13,755 bases of DNA from an uncultured Oscillibacter sp. (GCA_900542115.1 UQMC01000047.1:1-13755); one strand, 5' to 3'. Positions 6,950-13,755 are shown, numbered from the stretch's first letter. Notes: a model not told the origin generated them from the letters alone. Translations and numbers: made by a program.

Positions 6950-8107
6950 TTATTTGTTGTCATCATAACGGTCAGCCTTGTAGGAACGGCCCCGGGCATA
7001 GGGACGGTCTCCCACCCGGCCTGCCTCCGTGGTGCTGACAGCAGCGCGGGCAGCCTTGGCGGCCTTAGCCTCCTGTGCAGCCTGCTGCTTTTCACGCAGG
7101 GTCTTTTTCTTCTGTTCCTCCTGCTTTCTCTGCTGCTCCTGTACCCGGGCCTCCTCCATACGGCGGCGGCGATCTGCCTGCCGGGCCTGGAACGCGGCTT
7201 CTTCCTCCTCGGCCATCTTCGCGCTCAGCGTTTTGTTGAGCGCAAGCTCCTGAATGAGAGAGAACACGCTCTGGGCAATCCAGTAAACGCCGAGAGCGGC
7301 GGGCATGATAAAGGCGATGTACACGCTGAACAGGGGCATGGTATACATCATGGACTTCATGGAGTTACCGCCGGCATTGGCCTGCGGCTGGCTATTCATG
7401 GTGATCTTGCTGAGCACAAACTGGCTCAGGCCCGCCAGAATGGGGATGAGAATCACGCCGATGACCGCCCAGGTGAACGTGAAGTTCTTTACCAGCGTCC
7501 AGGGGGTCTCGGCAAGGTCCATACCGATGAACTTATAGTTCACGTTGAACCAGCCCTCCGGGGTGGGAAGGCCCAGCTCCTGCACGGTCTTGACCAGATT
7601 GATCTGACCGTAGGACGCCATCTGATAGAGACCGTCCTTTAGGGCCGGGGCACCGGTTGCCTTATCCATCATGACGATGTTCGTCAGGTCAACGCCGGCG
7701 TCTGCGACAGTCTGCACCACGGATTGCAGCACATCCTTGGAGAGCATCATGAAGTGGGTGATGGGCTGACGAATGATGGAGTACAGCGCCATGAGAATCG
7801 GCAAGGGGAGAAAGCCCCAGAGGCATCCGCTCATGGGATTGACGCCCTCTTCTTCATAGATCTTCTGCATTTCCTCCTGCAGCTTGACCTGATTATTGGC
7901 GTAGCGCTTCTGGATATCCTGCATCTGGCCGGAAACACGGCTCATACGCATCATGCTCTTCTTGGATTTCATCTGGAAGGGCAGCATAATGAGCTTGATG
8001 ACCAGCGTGAACAGAATCAGAGCCACACCATAGGAGCCCGTCAGATTATAAAAAAGACGGACCAGCCAGGCAAAGGGTACGCAAATGTAGTAGCCAATGG
8101 TGGACAT
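6950..8107 (-). CDS. yidC: Membrane protein insertase YidC/Oxa1
   Basis: Inserts and folds membrane proteins, alone or with SecYEG. The 385-residue protein is the short Gram-positive type, without the large periplasmic domain of Proteobacteria. There is no lipobox, so unlike Bacillus SpoIIIJ it is not an obvious lipoprotein. Hydrophobic segments lie near 5-20, 26-44, 95-112, 208-232 and 255-290. The conserved groove arginine of the second segment appears as Lys38 (TLVIKLIMLPF), keeping the positive charge. The two-helix cytoplasmic hairpin spans about 46-90. After 295 a long basic, Gln/Arg/Lys/Ala-rich coiled-coil-like tail (about 300-385) could contact the ribosome. GGAGG precedes ATG at 8107. 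It lies between yidD and khpB. Confidence 0.97.
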   Translation of the reverse strand: MSTIGYYICVPFAWLVRLFYNLTGSYGVALILFTLVIKLIMLPFQMKSKKSMMRMSRVSGQMQDIQKRYANNQVKLQEEMQKIYEEEGVNPMSGCLWGFLPLPILMALYSIIRQPITHFMMLSKDVLQSVVQTVADAGVDLTNIVMMDKATGAPALKDGLYQMASYGQINLVKTVQELGLPTPEGWFNVNYKFIGMDLAETPWTLVKNFTFTWAVIGVILIPILAGLSQFVLSKITMNSQPQANAGGNSMKSMMYTMPLFSVYIAFIMPAALGVYWIAQSVFSLIQELALNKTLSAKMAEEEEAAFQARQADRRRRMEEARVQEQQRKQEEQKKKTLREKQQAAQEAKAAKAARAAVSTTEAGRVGDRPYARGRSYKADRYDDNK

Positions 8108-8136
8108 TCTTGTTTTTCCTCCGATATTCTTTTGAA

Positions 8137-8346
8137 TCAGGGAACGGGATCGTAGCCGCCTTTGTGAAAGGGGTTGCAGCGCAGGATACGGCGAAAGGCC
8201 AGCCAGCCGCCCTTCAGGGCACCATACTTTTCAATGGCCTCCAGCGCGTATTGAGAACAGGTGGGCGTGAAGCGGCAGCAGGGTGGCCGGTAGGGAGAGA
8301 TCGCAGCACGGTAAAAGCGCACCAGCGCTAAAAGCACATGCTTCAT
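8137..8346 (-). CDS. yidD: Membrane protein insertion efficiency factor YidD
   Basis: Small (69-residue), basic, membrane-associated protein that assists YidC-dependent insertion. The family core is intact: [18 protein letters not shown] (16-33), then [11 protein letters not shown] and RRILRCNPF (52-60) with conserved Cys24, Cys30 and Cys57, ending HKGGYDPVP. The start at 8346 is chosen because GGAGGAGG precedes it and the protein then begins like its family; an upstream frame would only add residues inside rnpA. Its ATG overlaps the rnpA stop as ATGA, indicating translational coupling. Confidence 0.96.
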   Translation of the reverse strand: MKHVLLALVRFYRAAISPYRPPCCRFTPTCSQYALEAIEKYGALKGGWLAFRRILRCNPFHKGGYDPVP

Positions 8347-8687
8347 GGCTCCTCCTCCAGCAGATCCAGCTTGCGGCAGAGTCTTCGGAACTGCCTTTGC
8401 AGCTCTGGCCACGGGGCCGTGGCTGTCCGGGTACGGGCCACCAAAATGATGTCATAGCCCTGCCGGAGCCGGGGGGTCTCCAGACGGTAAACCTCTCTTA
8501 AGCGCCGCCGGCAGCGGTTGCGCACCACGGCGTGGCCCAGCTTTGTGGACGAGACCAGTCCCAAACGGTTATGTCCCAGACGGTTTTTCCGGCAATAGAG
8601 CACCATGACGGGACTCACAGCCGAAGCGCCCTTCTGGTAAAGCCGCCGAAACTCATAATTTTCCTTCAGAGTGACTGCTGCTCTCAT
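8343..8687 (-). CDS. rnpA: Ribonuclease P protein component
   Basis: Basic cofactor of RNase P, which trims 5' leaders from pre-tRNAs. The 114-residue protein starts [20 protein letters not shown] like its family. It carries the RNR signature region [17 protein letters not shown] (49-65) and a C-terminal GYDIILVAR strand (77-85). The usual start, MRAAV at 8687, is preferred over an in-frame ATG at 8738 that would add 17 residues unlike the family. The ribosome binding site for 8687 is weak (AGGGA). It is 128 bases downstream of rpmH, separated by a stable hairpin, and overlaps yidD by four bases. Confidence 0.95.
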   Translation of the reverse strand: MRAAVTLKENYEFRRLYQKGASAVSPVMVLYCRKNRLGHNRLGLVSSTKLGHAVVRNRCRRRLREVYRLETPRLRQGYDIILVARTRTATAPWPELQRQFRRLCRKLDLLEEEP

Positions 8688-8742
8688 GCTTTTCCCTGTC
8701 CTTTCCGCCTGAACGCAGTCCAGATATAATAGATGCAACCCA

Positions 8743-8776
8743 AGGGACGGAGGACGCTCACAGTCCCACCGTCCCT
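8743..8776 (-). repeat. Intergenic hairpin between rpmH and rnpA
   Basis: AGGGACGG (8743-8750) pairs with 8769-8776, and after one bulged base AGGAC (8751-8755) pairs with GTCCC (8763-8767, one G-T pair). This gives about 13 bp with a 7-base loop. No T-run follows on the - strand, so full termination is unlikely. An RNA processing site or mRNA stabiliser that sets the rpmH-to-rnpA ratio is a reasonable guess. Confidence 0.6.
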
Positions 8777-8815
8777 AAAGGACATTGTTCAGGTGTCTCC
8801 CGCGCATTGAGCCTC

Positions 8816-8956
8816 TTAGTAGCTCAGGCGGGCACGGCCCTTGGCGCGGCGGCGGGAGAGGACCTTGCGGCCGTTAGCGGTCGCCATTCTCTTGCGGAAG
8901 CCGTGGACCTTCTGGCCATGGAGCTTCTTGGGCTGATAGGTACGTTTCGTTGCCAT
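8816..8956 (-). CDS. rpmH: 50S ribosomal protein L34
   Basis: Large-subunit ribosomal protein, 46 residues. [11 protein letters not shown] at the start, then HGFRKRMAT and [16 protein letters not shown] are the complete family signature, so the gene is intact and near the usual 44-residue length. The start at 8956 is set by AGGAGGT eight bases upstream. It is the first gene of the rpmH-rnpA-yidD-yidC-khpB operon and is divergent from dnaA. Confidence 0.98.
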   Translation of the reverse strand: MATKRTYQPKKLHGQKVHGFRKRMATANGRKVLSRRRAKGRARLSY

Positions 8957-9064
8957 GTTGAGACACCTCCTGTCAGATTTCCGTCCGCCTTGCGGCGGCA
9001 TTTACTCGACACCGCCGGGATACGGCGGCGCAGTAAGCAGTTCAGTGCGCCAGCTTATGACGCA
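8957..9064 (-). promoter_or_regulatory. Structured leader of the rpmH transcript
   Basis: The roughly 105-base leader holds two GC-rich hairpins. One pairs 8985-8989 with 8994-8998 around a GCAA tetraloop (read on the - strand). The other pairs 9012-9017 with 9023-9028 around a 5-base loop. The first ends 15 bases before the ribosome binding site. They may stabilise the message or give feedback; nothing matches a named riboswitch I know. Confidence 0.45.
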
Positions 9065-9070
9065 CCGAAT

Positions 9071-9099
9071 AGTATACAGACTTTTTTACTTTCTGTCAA
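9071..9099 (-). promoter_or_regulatory. Promoter of the rpmH-rnpA-yidD-yidC-khpB operon
   Basis: On the - strand, perfect TTGACA (9099-9094), a 17-base spacer and TATACT (9076-9071, 5/6). This is the best sigma-A promoter in the window, as expected for a ribosomal protein operon. The first transcribed base would be near 9064. Confidence 0.88.
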
Positions 9100-9246
9100 G
9101 AATAAGTTGTAATTTGCTGAAATTTTTCTTTATTTCGCCCTCTTTTCGTTTCTTTTTGGAAGATGTTGTGGCATTTTTGCCGGAGATACCCACATTTTGT
9201 TTCTTCATATCTGTTTGCTTTTTGGATTTTTAATTTAGAAGAGGTG

Positions 9247-9275
9247 TTGCCTGAAACGGCGTTTTCTGGTATAAT
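9247..9275 (+). promoter_or_regulatory. Promoter of dnaA
   Basis: TTGCCT (9247-9252, 4/6), a 17-base spacer and a perfect TATAAT (9270-9275) preceded by TGG, an extended -10. The start would be near 9282, about 40 bases before the dnaA start codon. The AT-rich stretch between this and the divergent rpmH promoter (9100-9246) holds no gene and no good DnaA box; ATACCCACA at 9186-9194 matches 7 of 9 only. Confidence 0.82.
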
Positions 9276-9321
9276 GTATGAGGTATATTTTTGTCCGAAA
9301 TAAAAAGAGAGGTGTTCTGAT

Positions 9322-10638
9322 TTGAATTCCGTCGCTGACGTATGGGCAAATGTCCTGCAGCAGCTAAAGAAGGACCTCTCGGAGACCACCATTGCCACAT
9401 GGTTTGATGAGCTGTCGGCAGTGGACATCCGTGAGAATACCTTCCTGCTCTACTGCCCCAACGACTTCAAGAAACGATATATCGAATCCCTGTTCCTGAA
9501 AAACATCAAGGCCGCCCTGCAGGATATTTTCTCCATAGAATTTGAGGTGGAAATCTTAGACGAAAAGGGCCTTGCCGAATTTCAGGGCAATGCCCCCAAG
9601 CACCAGAGCGAGCGGTTTACCTCCGCAGAGTTTACCTTTGATACCTTCGTGGTAGGCCCCAGCAACAAGCTGGCCTACGCCGCCTCGCAAGCTGTGGCGG
9701 AGCACCCGGCTCAGAACTATAACCCCCTGCTGATCTACGGAGATTCCGGCCTTGGTAAGACTCATCTGCTCTATGCCATTGCCAACGTTATCCGCCGGAA
9801 CGATCAAAACGCCAAGATCGTCTACATCAAGGGCGACGATTTCATCAACGAATTCATCGAGCTGATCCGTGCCGGCCGGGGCAGCGAGTTCCGTGCCAAA
9901 TATCGGGAAGCGGACTTGCTGCTGGTGGACGATGTGCAGTTCGTAGCCGGCAAGGAGCAGGTACAGAACGAATTCTTCCATACGTTCAATAACCTCTATG
10001 AGTCCGGCAAGCAGATCGTACTGACCTCGGACCGTCCGCCCTCTGAAATGACGCTGCTGGACGATCGGTTGCGGACAAGGTTTGAATGGGGCCTTTTGGC
10101 AGATGTGACGCCCCCCGATCTGGAAACACGGCTGGCCATCGTGAAAAACAAGGCGGCGGCTCTCGGCATGGACCTGCCGGATAAAATTGCAAGCTACATT
10201 GCCGAAAATGTCACCTCCAACGTCCGGCAGCTGGAGGGTACGGTCAATAAAATTCTGGCCTACAAGGACCTGCTTGGCAGCGAGGCCGACGAGGAAACCG
10301 TGACCCGGGCCATGCAGGATATTATCAAGAGCAGCCGGGAGTATATCCCCACGCCGGACAACATTCTTGACTACATCAGCAAATACTACGGCGTGGATAA
10401 AGAGGTCATCTGTGGCCAGCAGCGGGTGAAGGACGCAGTGGCTGCCCGCCAGATCGCCATGTACCTCATCCGCAGCATCACAAAGCTGTCGGTGGTGGAT
10501 ATCGGCAAGGTGTTTGACAACCGCGACCATTCCACGGTGCTTTACTCTTTAAAGCAGGTGGAAAAGCAGATGAAAACGGACCCCGCCTTTGCCGAGACTG
10601 TGAAGGAAATCAAGGCAAATATTAATAACCGCAGTTGA
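9322..10638 (+). CDS. dnaA: Chromosomal replication initiator DnaA
   Basis: AAA+ ATPase that binds DnaA boxes and melts the origin. In 438 residues, domain I (about 1-80) has VWANVLQQLKKDLSETTIATW, a short domain II follows, then the ATPase with Walker A GDSGLGKTH (140-148), Walker B LLLVDDVQF (199-207) and the arginine-rich DDRLRTRFEWGL (247-258). The DNA-binding domain carries the signature RDHSTVLYSLKQVE (401-414). The Walker A region reads GDSG where GGVG is usual. TTG at 9322 is the start: a stop at 9301 leaves no ATG or GTG in frame, the protein then begins like its family, and GAGAGGTG precedes it. TTG may lower expression. The gene has its own promoter and lies directly upstream of the predicted origin. 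Confidence 0.97.
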   Translation: MNSVADVWANVLQQLKKDLSETTIATWFDELSAVDIRENTFLLYCPNDFKKRYIESLFLKNIKAALQDIFSIEFEVEILDEKGLAEFQGNAPKHQSERFTSAEFTFDTFVVGPSNKLAYAASQAVAEHPAQNYNPLLIYGDSGLGKTHLLYAIANVIRRNDQNAKIVYIKGDDFINEFIELIRAGRGSEFRAKYREADLLLVDDVQFVAGKEQVQNEFFHTFNNLYESGKQIVLTSDRPPSEMTLLDDRLRTRFEWGLLADVTPPDLETRLAIVKNKAAALGMDLPDKIASYIAENVTSNVRQLEGTVNKILAYKDLLGSEADEETVTRAMQDIIKSSREYIPTPDNILDYISKYYGVDKEVICGQQRVKDAVAARQIAMYLIRSITKLSVVDIGKVFDNRDHSTVLYSLKQVEKQMKTDPAFAETVKEIKANINNRS

Positions 10639-10862
10639 TGTGTTTTCCACGGTTTTTATGTGGAAAAGGAAAAGTACTGTGTTGAAAAGTCGGAGCCGTG
10701 GAAAGAGCTGCCTGTTTTTTCTTTGTTTTCCACAAAAGGGGCGGGAGAGGAAACCATTGAAAAACCTGACGGAAAGAGAGATATCCACAGTTTTGATACC
10801 CTACGTATACTTGTACTAAAAAAATTTGTTTTTTTATTTTAAAAGACATTTTTCAAATTTTC
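10639..10862. other. Predicted replication origin (oriC)
   Basis: The dnaA-dnaN gap holds DnaA-box-like 9-mers close to TTATCCACA. These are TTTTCCACG (10643-10651, +), TTTTCCACA (10659-10667, -), TTTTCCACA (10726-10734, +) and ATATCCACA (10781-10789, +), plus weaker TTTTCAACA (10680-10688, -) and CTTTCCACG (10697-10705, -). The first two form a dyad around a 9-base spacer. After the last box comes an almost pure A/T tract (10812-10862), the likely unwinding element. No perfect TTATCCACA occurs. Arrangement and position match a single-region clostridial oriC. A dnaN promoter (TTGTAC at 10811-10816, TATTTT at 10835-10840) may overlap the tract, with low confidence. Bases 10863-10987 are GC-rich and hold only the dnaN ribosome binding site. 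Confidence 0.85.
10812..10862. other. AT-rich DNA unwinding element of oriC
   Basis: About 51 bases with only a handful of G or C residues, including A7 and T7 runs separated by TTTG. It lies 22 bases after the last DnaA-like box and directly before a GC-rich stretch. Position and composition suit the first-melted part of the origin; no experimental basis. Confidence 0.65.
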
Positions 10863-10987
10863 TGCCGGATTCAGGGCGGGCCGCAGCGGCGGTTCTCGCG
10901 GTCCCGATTCTGCGTCGGTGGATTCCCCGGAACTCCGTCCGATAGGGGCGGGCATCCGAAATTGCAAACAGAAAGGAAGCGGTCTCT

Positions 10988-12103
10988 ATGATCAAATTTT
11001 CCTGTGAAAAGGTATTCCTGCAAAATGCCATCGCCGTTACCAGCCGCGCCGTGGCCCAGAAAAGCTCCATTCCCGCGCTGGAGGGACTGCTGATTCACGC
11101 CGACCAGCAGTTGACCATCTCCGGCTACAATATGCAGACCGGCATCCGCACCAACGTGTTCGCCAACGTGGTAGAGGGCGGCGACATTGTGCTCAATGCC
11201 CGTCTGTTCGGTGATATTATCCGCCGGATGCCGGATGATATGATCACGTTTACCGCCGACGAGAAAATGATGGTCCACGTTTCCTGCGGCGACGCGGATT
11301 TTGATATTCTCGGCCTTTCCGCCGCGGATTACCCGGAGCTGCCGGAGGTGGAGGACGAATACGCGGTGTCCATGAAGCAAAGTGTGCTGCGGCGGATGAT
11401 CGAGGAGGTGGCCTTTGCGGTTTCCACCAACGAGAGCCGCCCGGTGCACACCGGCGCGCTGTTTGAAATTGAAAATATGTGCCTGAACATGGTGGCGGTG
11501 GACGGGTTCCGTTTGGCCTTCCGGCGGGAGAAGCTGGAAAAGCTGGAGGGCGGCGCGTTCTCCTTCGTCTGCCCCGGCTCCGCACTCAACGAGGTCAAGA
11601 GCATCTGCGGCGATACGGAGGATCTGGTGACGGTGACGCTGGGTAAGCGGCATATCCTATTTGAAATTGGTGATACCCAGCTGATCTGCCGCCGGCTGGA
11701 GGGTGAGTTCCTGGATTATAAGAATGCGATTCCTCGGAAGAATCCCATTCAGATCGTGGCAGAGACCAAGGCACTTATTGAGAGCATCGACCGCGTTTCC
11801 GTGGTGATCTCCGACAAGCTGAAAAGCCCGGTGCGGTGCCTGTTCGACCATGATAAGGTGATGCTGTCCGCCAAGACCGGCAACGGCGAGGCCAAGGACG
11901 TGTGCCGTGTCAGCGGCGACGGCGACAAGCTGGAAATCGGCTTCAATAACCGCTATTTGATGGAGGCGCTGCGGTACGCCCCGGCGGACAAGGTGAAGAT
12001 CGAACTGAATACGGGGGTCTCCCCTGCCATCATCGTCCCCGTGGAGGGCGAGGAAAACTTCCTTTATATGGTATTGCCTGTACGGCTGAAGAGCGCGGAG
12101 TAA
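10988..12103 (+). CDS. dnaN: DNA polymerase III sliding clamp (beta subunit)
   Basis: Ring-shaped processivity clamp that tethers the replicative polymerase to DNA. In 371 residues the usual three clamp domains fit (about 1-122, 128-246, 248-368). Landmarks are MIKFSCEKVFLQNAI at the start, AVDGFRLAFRR (about 169-179) in the middle domain, RLEGEFLDYKNAIPR before domain three, and the canonical ending YMVLPVRLK. Length is normal. ATG at 10988 has AAAGGAAG upstream with a longish spacing. It lies beyond the origin, with 349 bases separating it from dnaA. The next gene begins six bases after the stop, so dnaN-rlbA-recF is one transcription unit. Confidence 0.97.
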   Translation: MIKFSCEKVFLQNAIAVTSRAVAQKSSIPALEGLLIHADQQLTISGYNMQTGIRTNVFANVVEGGDIVLNARLFGDIIRRMPDDMITFTADEKMMVHVSCGDADFDILGLSAADYPELPEVEDEYAVSMKQSVLRRMIEEVAFAVSTNESRPVHTGALFEIENMCLNMVAVDGFRLAFRREKLEKLEGGAFSFVCPGSALNEVKSICGDTEDLVTVTLGKRHILFEIGDTQLICRRLEGEFLDYKNAIPRKNPIQIVAETKALIESIDRVSVVISDKLKSPVRCLFDHDKVMLSAKTGNGEAKDVCRVSGDGDKLEIGFNNRYLMEALRYAPADKVKIELNTGVSPAIIVPVEGEENFLYMVLPVRLKSAE

Positions 12104-12109
12104 ACGAAC

Positions 12110-12325
12110 ATGAAAACAATGACCATTACAACGGAATACATCAAGCTGCAGGACCTTTTGAAGCTGGCAAACGCCGTGGAGACCGGCGGCGAGGCCAAGG
12201 AGTGCATCCAGGGCGGCGAGGTAAAAGTCAACGGCGAGGTGTGCACCATGCGGGGCAAGAAGCTGCGCCCCGGCGATACAGTGACGTTCCGGGGCGAGGA
12301 ATACGCGGCGGCTTATGCGGATTGA
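12110..12325 (+). CDS. rlbA: S4-domain RNA-binding protein RlbA (YaaA)
   Basis: A 71-residue S4-type RNA-binding protein, the small gene normally placed between dnaN and recF in Firmicutes. The family pattern is clear: [20 protein letters not shown] (residues 9-28), [16 protein letters not shown], and [11 protein letters not shown] (45-55). In Bacillus relatives it has been connected with the ribosome, but its exact role is not settled. No strong ribosome binding site precedes ATG at 12110 (the gap is only six bases), so coupling to dnaN translation is likely. It overlaps recF by 11 bases. Confidence 0.94.
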   Translation: MKTMTITTEYIKLQDLLKLANAVETGGEAKECIQGGEVKVNGEVCTMRGKKLRPGDTVTFRGEEYAAAYAD

Positions 12326-13415
12326 CGCGTTAAGTCTGGATTTTTTCCGAAATTATGTCCATCTGGACGCTGTGTTTGACCCCAATATCAATGTGATCTA
12401 CGGCGATAACGCCCAGGGAAAAACGAATTTGTTGGAGGCGGTGGCGTACCTCTCTGGCGTCAGTCACCGGGCAAGGTATGATAAGGAGCTCATCGGGTTC
12501 GGCGTGGACCATGCCTTTTTAAAGGGGACGGTCTTTTCCCGGGAACGGGAATTTATATTGGAAGCGGAGCTGCACCGGGGCGCCCGACGGGTTCTGCGGT
12601 CCAACGGCGTGAAGCTAAAAAACGGCGGCGAGCTGGCCGGTATTTTTCAAAGTGTGCTGTTCTGCCCGGAGGATCTGTATTTAATTCGGGAGGGCGCGGC
12701 CGCAAGGCGGAGCTTTCTGGATGAATGCATCTCACAGCTCCGGCCCCGGTACGCGCTGGCGCTGGCGGAATATAAACGGCTCCATGAGCACAAGATTCGC
12801 ATTCTGCGGGACAGCGAGGAGAAGCCCTCCCTGCTGGACGCGCTGGATGAATTTTCTATGGGCATGGCCAAGGCGGGAGCGCTGCTGATTCATTACCGGG
12901 CGCATTTCATCAAGCGGCTGTGCCAAACAGCCTCGGCTATACACGGAGATTTTTCCGGGAACCGGGAGAAGCTTACATTGAAATACGAAACAGTGTCCAC
13001 GGTCGCGGACCCCGAGGCAGGGCCGCAGGTTATTTACCGTCAGCTTTTAGAACATCAGGAAGCTCATCGGGCGGCGGAGATCGCCAGCCGGCAATGCCTG
13101 TCCGGGCCGCACAAGGATGATTTATCCGTGGAGATTGATGGACGGAGCGCCAAGAGCTTTGCCTCACAGGGGCAGACCCGCACGGCGGCACTGAGTCTGA
13201 AGTTGGCCGCCCGGGAGATCTTTCAGCAGGACACAGGGGAGTATCCGGTGCTGCTGCTGGACGATGTGCTCTCGGAGCTGGACCCCCGGCGGCAGGAGTT
13301 TGTACTGAACCGCATCCGGGGCGGGCAGGTGTTTATCACCTGCTGCGAGGATGACCGACTGCCGCAATTACTGGGTGGAAGGATATTCCATGTAAGGAAC
13401 GGAAGTATCGGGTGA
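12315..13415 (+). CDS. recF: DNA replication and repair protein RecF
   Basis: SMC-like ATPase that helps load RecA at single-strand gaps. The 366-residue protein is full length and has Walker [10 protein letters not shown] (30-38), the [10 protein letters not shown] segment (115-124), LSGPHKDDL (262-270), the signature [10 protein letters not shown] (281-290), and Walker [12 protein letters not shown] (313-323). The start ATG at 12315 lies inside rlbA, overlapping it by 11 bases, so expression should depend on coupled translation. The last 26 codons form the beginning of the 156-bp repeat that fills the rest of the window. recF is commonly followed by gyrB, which would be next but lies beyond the contig. 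Confidence 0.97.
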   Translation: MRIDALSLDFFRNYVHLDAVFDPNINVIYGDNAQGKTNLLEAVAYLSGVSHRARYDKELIGFGVDHAFLKGTVFSREREFILEAELHRGARRVLRSNGVKLKNGGELAGIFQSVLFCPEDLYLIREGAAARRSFLDECISQLRPRYALALAEYKRLHEHKIRILRDSEEKPSLLDALDEFSMGMAKAGALLIHYRAHFIKRLCQTASAIHGDFSGNREKLTLKYETVSTVADPEAGPQVIYRQLLEHQEAHRAAEIASRQCLSGPHKDDLSVEIDGRSAKSFASQGQTRTAALSLKLAAREIFQQDTGEYPVLLLDDVLSELDPRRQEFVLNRIRGGQVFITCCEDDRLPQLLGGRIFHVRNGSIG

Positions 13416-13423
13416 TAAACACC
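13328..13423. repeat. 13-bp perfect inverted repeat bracketing the recF 3' end
   Basis: GGTGTTTATCACC (13328-13340) is the exact reverse complement of GGTGATAAACACC (13411-13423), 70 bases apart. The first lies in recF and the second contains its stop. The right arm recurs in each repeat copy (13567-13579, 13723-13735), while the later left arms keep only TATCACC. This may bear on how the tandem repeat arose, whether by strand switching or misassembly. Confidence 0.8.
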
Positions 13424-13755
13424 GCGACTGAGCGGAGCGATAGGAGCCGCACGTCAGTGCGTTTTTAATCGCCGCGCCGCAACGCGGCGTATCACCTGCT
13501 GCGAGGATGACCGACTGCCGCAATTACTGGGTGGAAGGATATTTCATGTAAGGAACGGAAGTATCGGGTGATAAACACCGCGACTGAGCGGAGCGATAGG
13601 AGCCGCACGTCAGTGCGTTTTTAATCGCCGCGCCGCAACGCGGCGTATCACCTGCTGCGAGGATGACCGACTGCCGCAATTACTGGGTGGAAGGATATTT
13701 CATGTAAGGAACGGAAGTATCGGGTGATAAACACCGCGACTGAGCGGAGCGATAG
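13334..13755. repeat. 156-bp direct tandem repeat at the contig end (2.7 copies)
   Basis: Copies are 13334-13489, 13490-13645 and a partial one, 13646-13755. Each starts TATCACCTGCTGCG and contains the last 26 recF codons with stop (82 bp), then 74 bp of noncoding sequence. Copies two and three are identical. Copy one differs at a single base, C at 13388 versus T at 13544 and 13700. The later copies have no start codon for the recF fragment and are not genes. The array runs to the contig end. It could be a real amplification or an assembly loop. Confidence 0.92.
13448..13466 (+). terminator. Short candidate terminator after recF
   Basis: CGCAC (13448-13452) and GTGCG (13457-13461) form a 5-bp stem with a GTCA loop, followed by five Ts. 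A second GC hairpin lies right after, CGCCGCG (13470-13476) with CGCGGCG (13483-13489), without a T-run. The first stem is short, so termination would be partial. Both recur in the second repeat copy (first stem at 13604-13617). Confidence 0.4.

Noticed and set aside
6644..7642. 332-codon + strand frame across khpB and yidC
   Set aside because: Opposite two well-supported genes, low-complexity Leu-rich translation, spans an intergenic boundary.
8725..8730. TATAAT on the + strand between rnpA and rpmH
   Set aside because: No matching -35 at the right distance and no + strand gene follows; it would only run antisense to rpmH.
9100..9246. Second origin half upstream of dnaA
   Set aside because: The stretch is AT-rich, but the best DnaA-like site (9186-9194) matches only 7 of 9 bases and there is no cluster.
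9556..10530. 324-codon open frame antisense to dnaA
   Set aside because: Shadow of a clear dnaA; no motif and no start context.
10871..11653. 260-codon - strand frame opposite dnaN
   Set aside because: Shadow of dnaN; His- and Gly-rich noise with no family signature.
13334..13755. CRISPR array
   Set aside because: The unit is 156 bp, directly adjacent without unique spacers, and contains recF coding sequence.
1..13755. Defence island, mobile element or novel multi-gene system
   Set aside because: No transposase, integrase, nuclease, toxin or phage gene is visible; the genes form the conserved origin neighbourhood plus a few ordinary accessory genes.

Overview
This window is the chromosomal replication-origin neighbourhood of a Gram-positive, fairly GC-rich anaerobe. 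The best fit is Clostridia, probably an Oscillospiraceae-like gut bacterium. That placement is inferred from gene content and order, Shine-Dalgarno strength and protein style, not from a database search. It looks like a short-read, probably metagenomic, contig: the first 18 bases match the 3' end of the Illumina TruSeq read-2 adapter, and the last ~420 bases are a 156-bp direct repeat running off the end.

Left part (1-4235, + strand). Behind the adapter lies ~380 bp without a gene, holding two strong palindromes. Then come a NagZ-type GH3 lipoprotein and a probable three-gene operon: a secreted-then-membrane protein of unknown function, an AlaX-type alanyl-tRNA editing protein, and a small protein resembling DUF6881. 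A strong bidirectional hairpin terminator separates these from the convergent glyS.

Middle (4241-8956, - strand). glyS (single-chain glycyl-tRNA synthetase) has its own promoter and a complete T-box leader: a candidate GGC specifier, an antiterminator with UGGA, and an intrinsic terminator. The classic origin-left operon rpmH-rnpA-yidD-yidC-jag(khpB) follows upstream. It is driven by a consensus promoter at 9071-9099 and closed by a terminator just after jag. The mnmE-mnmG-rsmG group often found after jag is not here; glyS occupies that place.

Right part (9247-13415, + strand). dnaA (TTG start) has its own promoter. The dnaA-dnaN gap carries a cluster of DnaA-box-like sites, mostly of the TTTTCCACA type, next to a very AT-rich tract, and is the likely oriC. 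dnaN, rlbA (S4 domain) and recF follow closely; rlbA and recF overlap by 11 bp. Replication would diverge from 10.6-10.9 kb, so the housekeeping genes on both arms are co-directional with the forks, while the four genes at the far left are head-on.

I found no defence system, mobile element, CRISPR array, tRNA or rRNA. Most of the content is well known. The points worth a second look are the adapter remnant, the terminal tandem repeat that duplicates the 3' end of recF, the compact origin, the glycine T-box, and the unassigned membrane protein. I see no convincing previously undescribed system.
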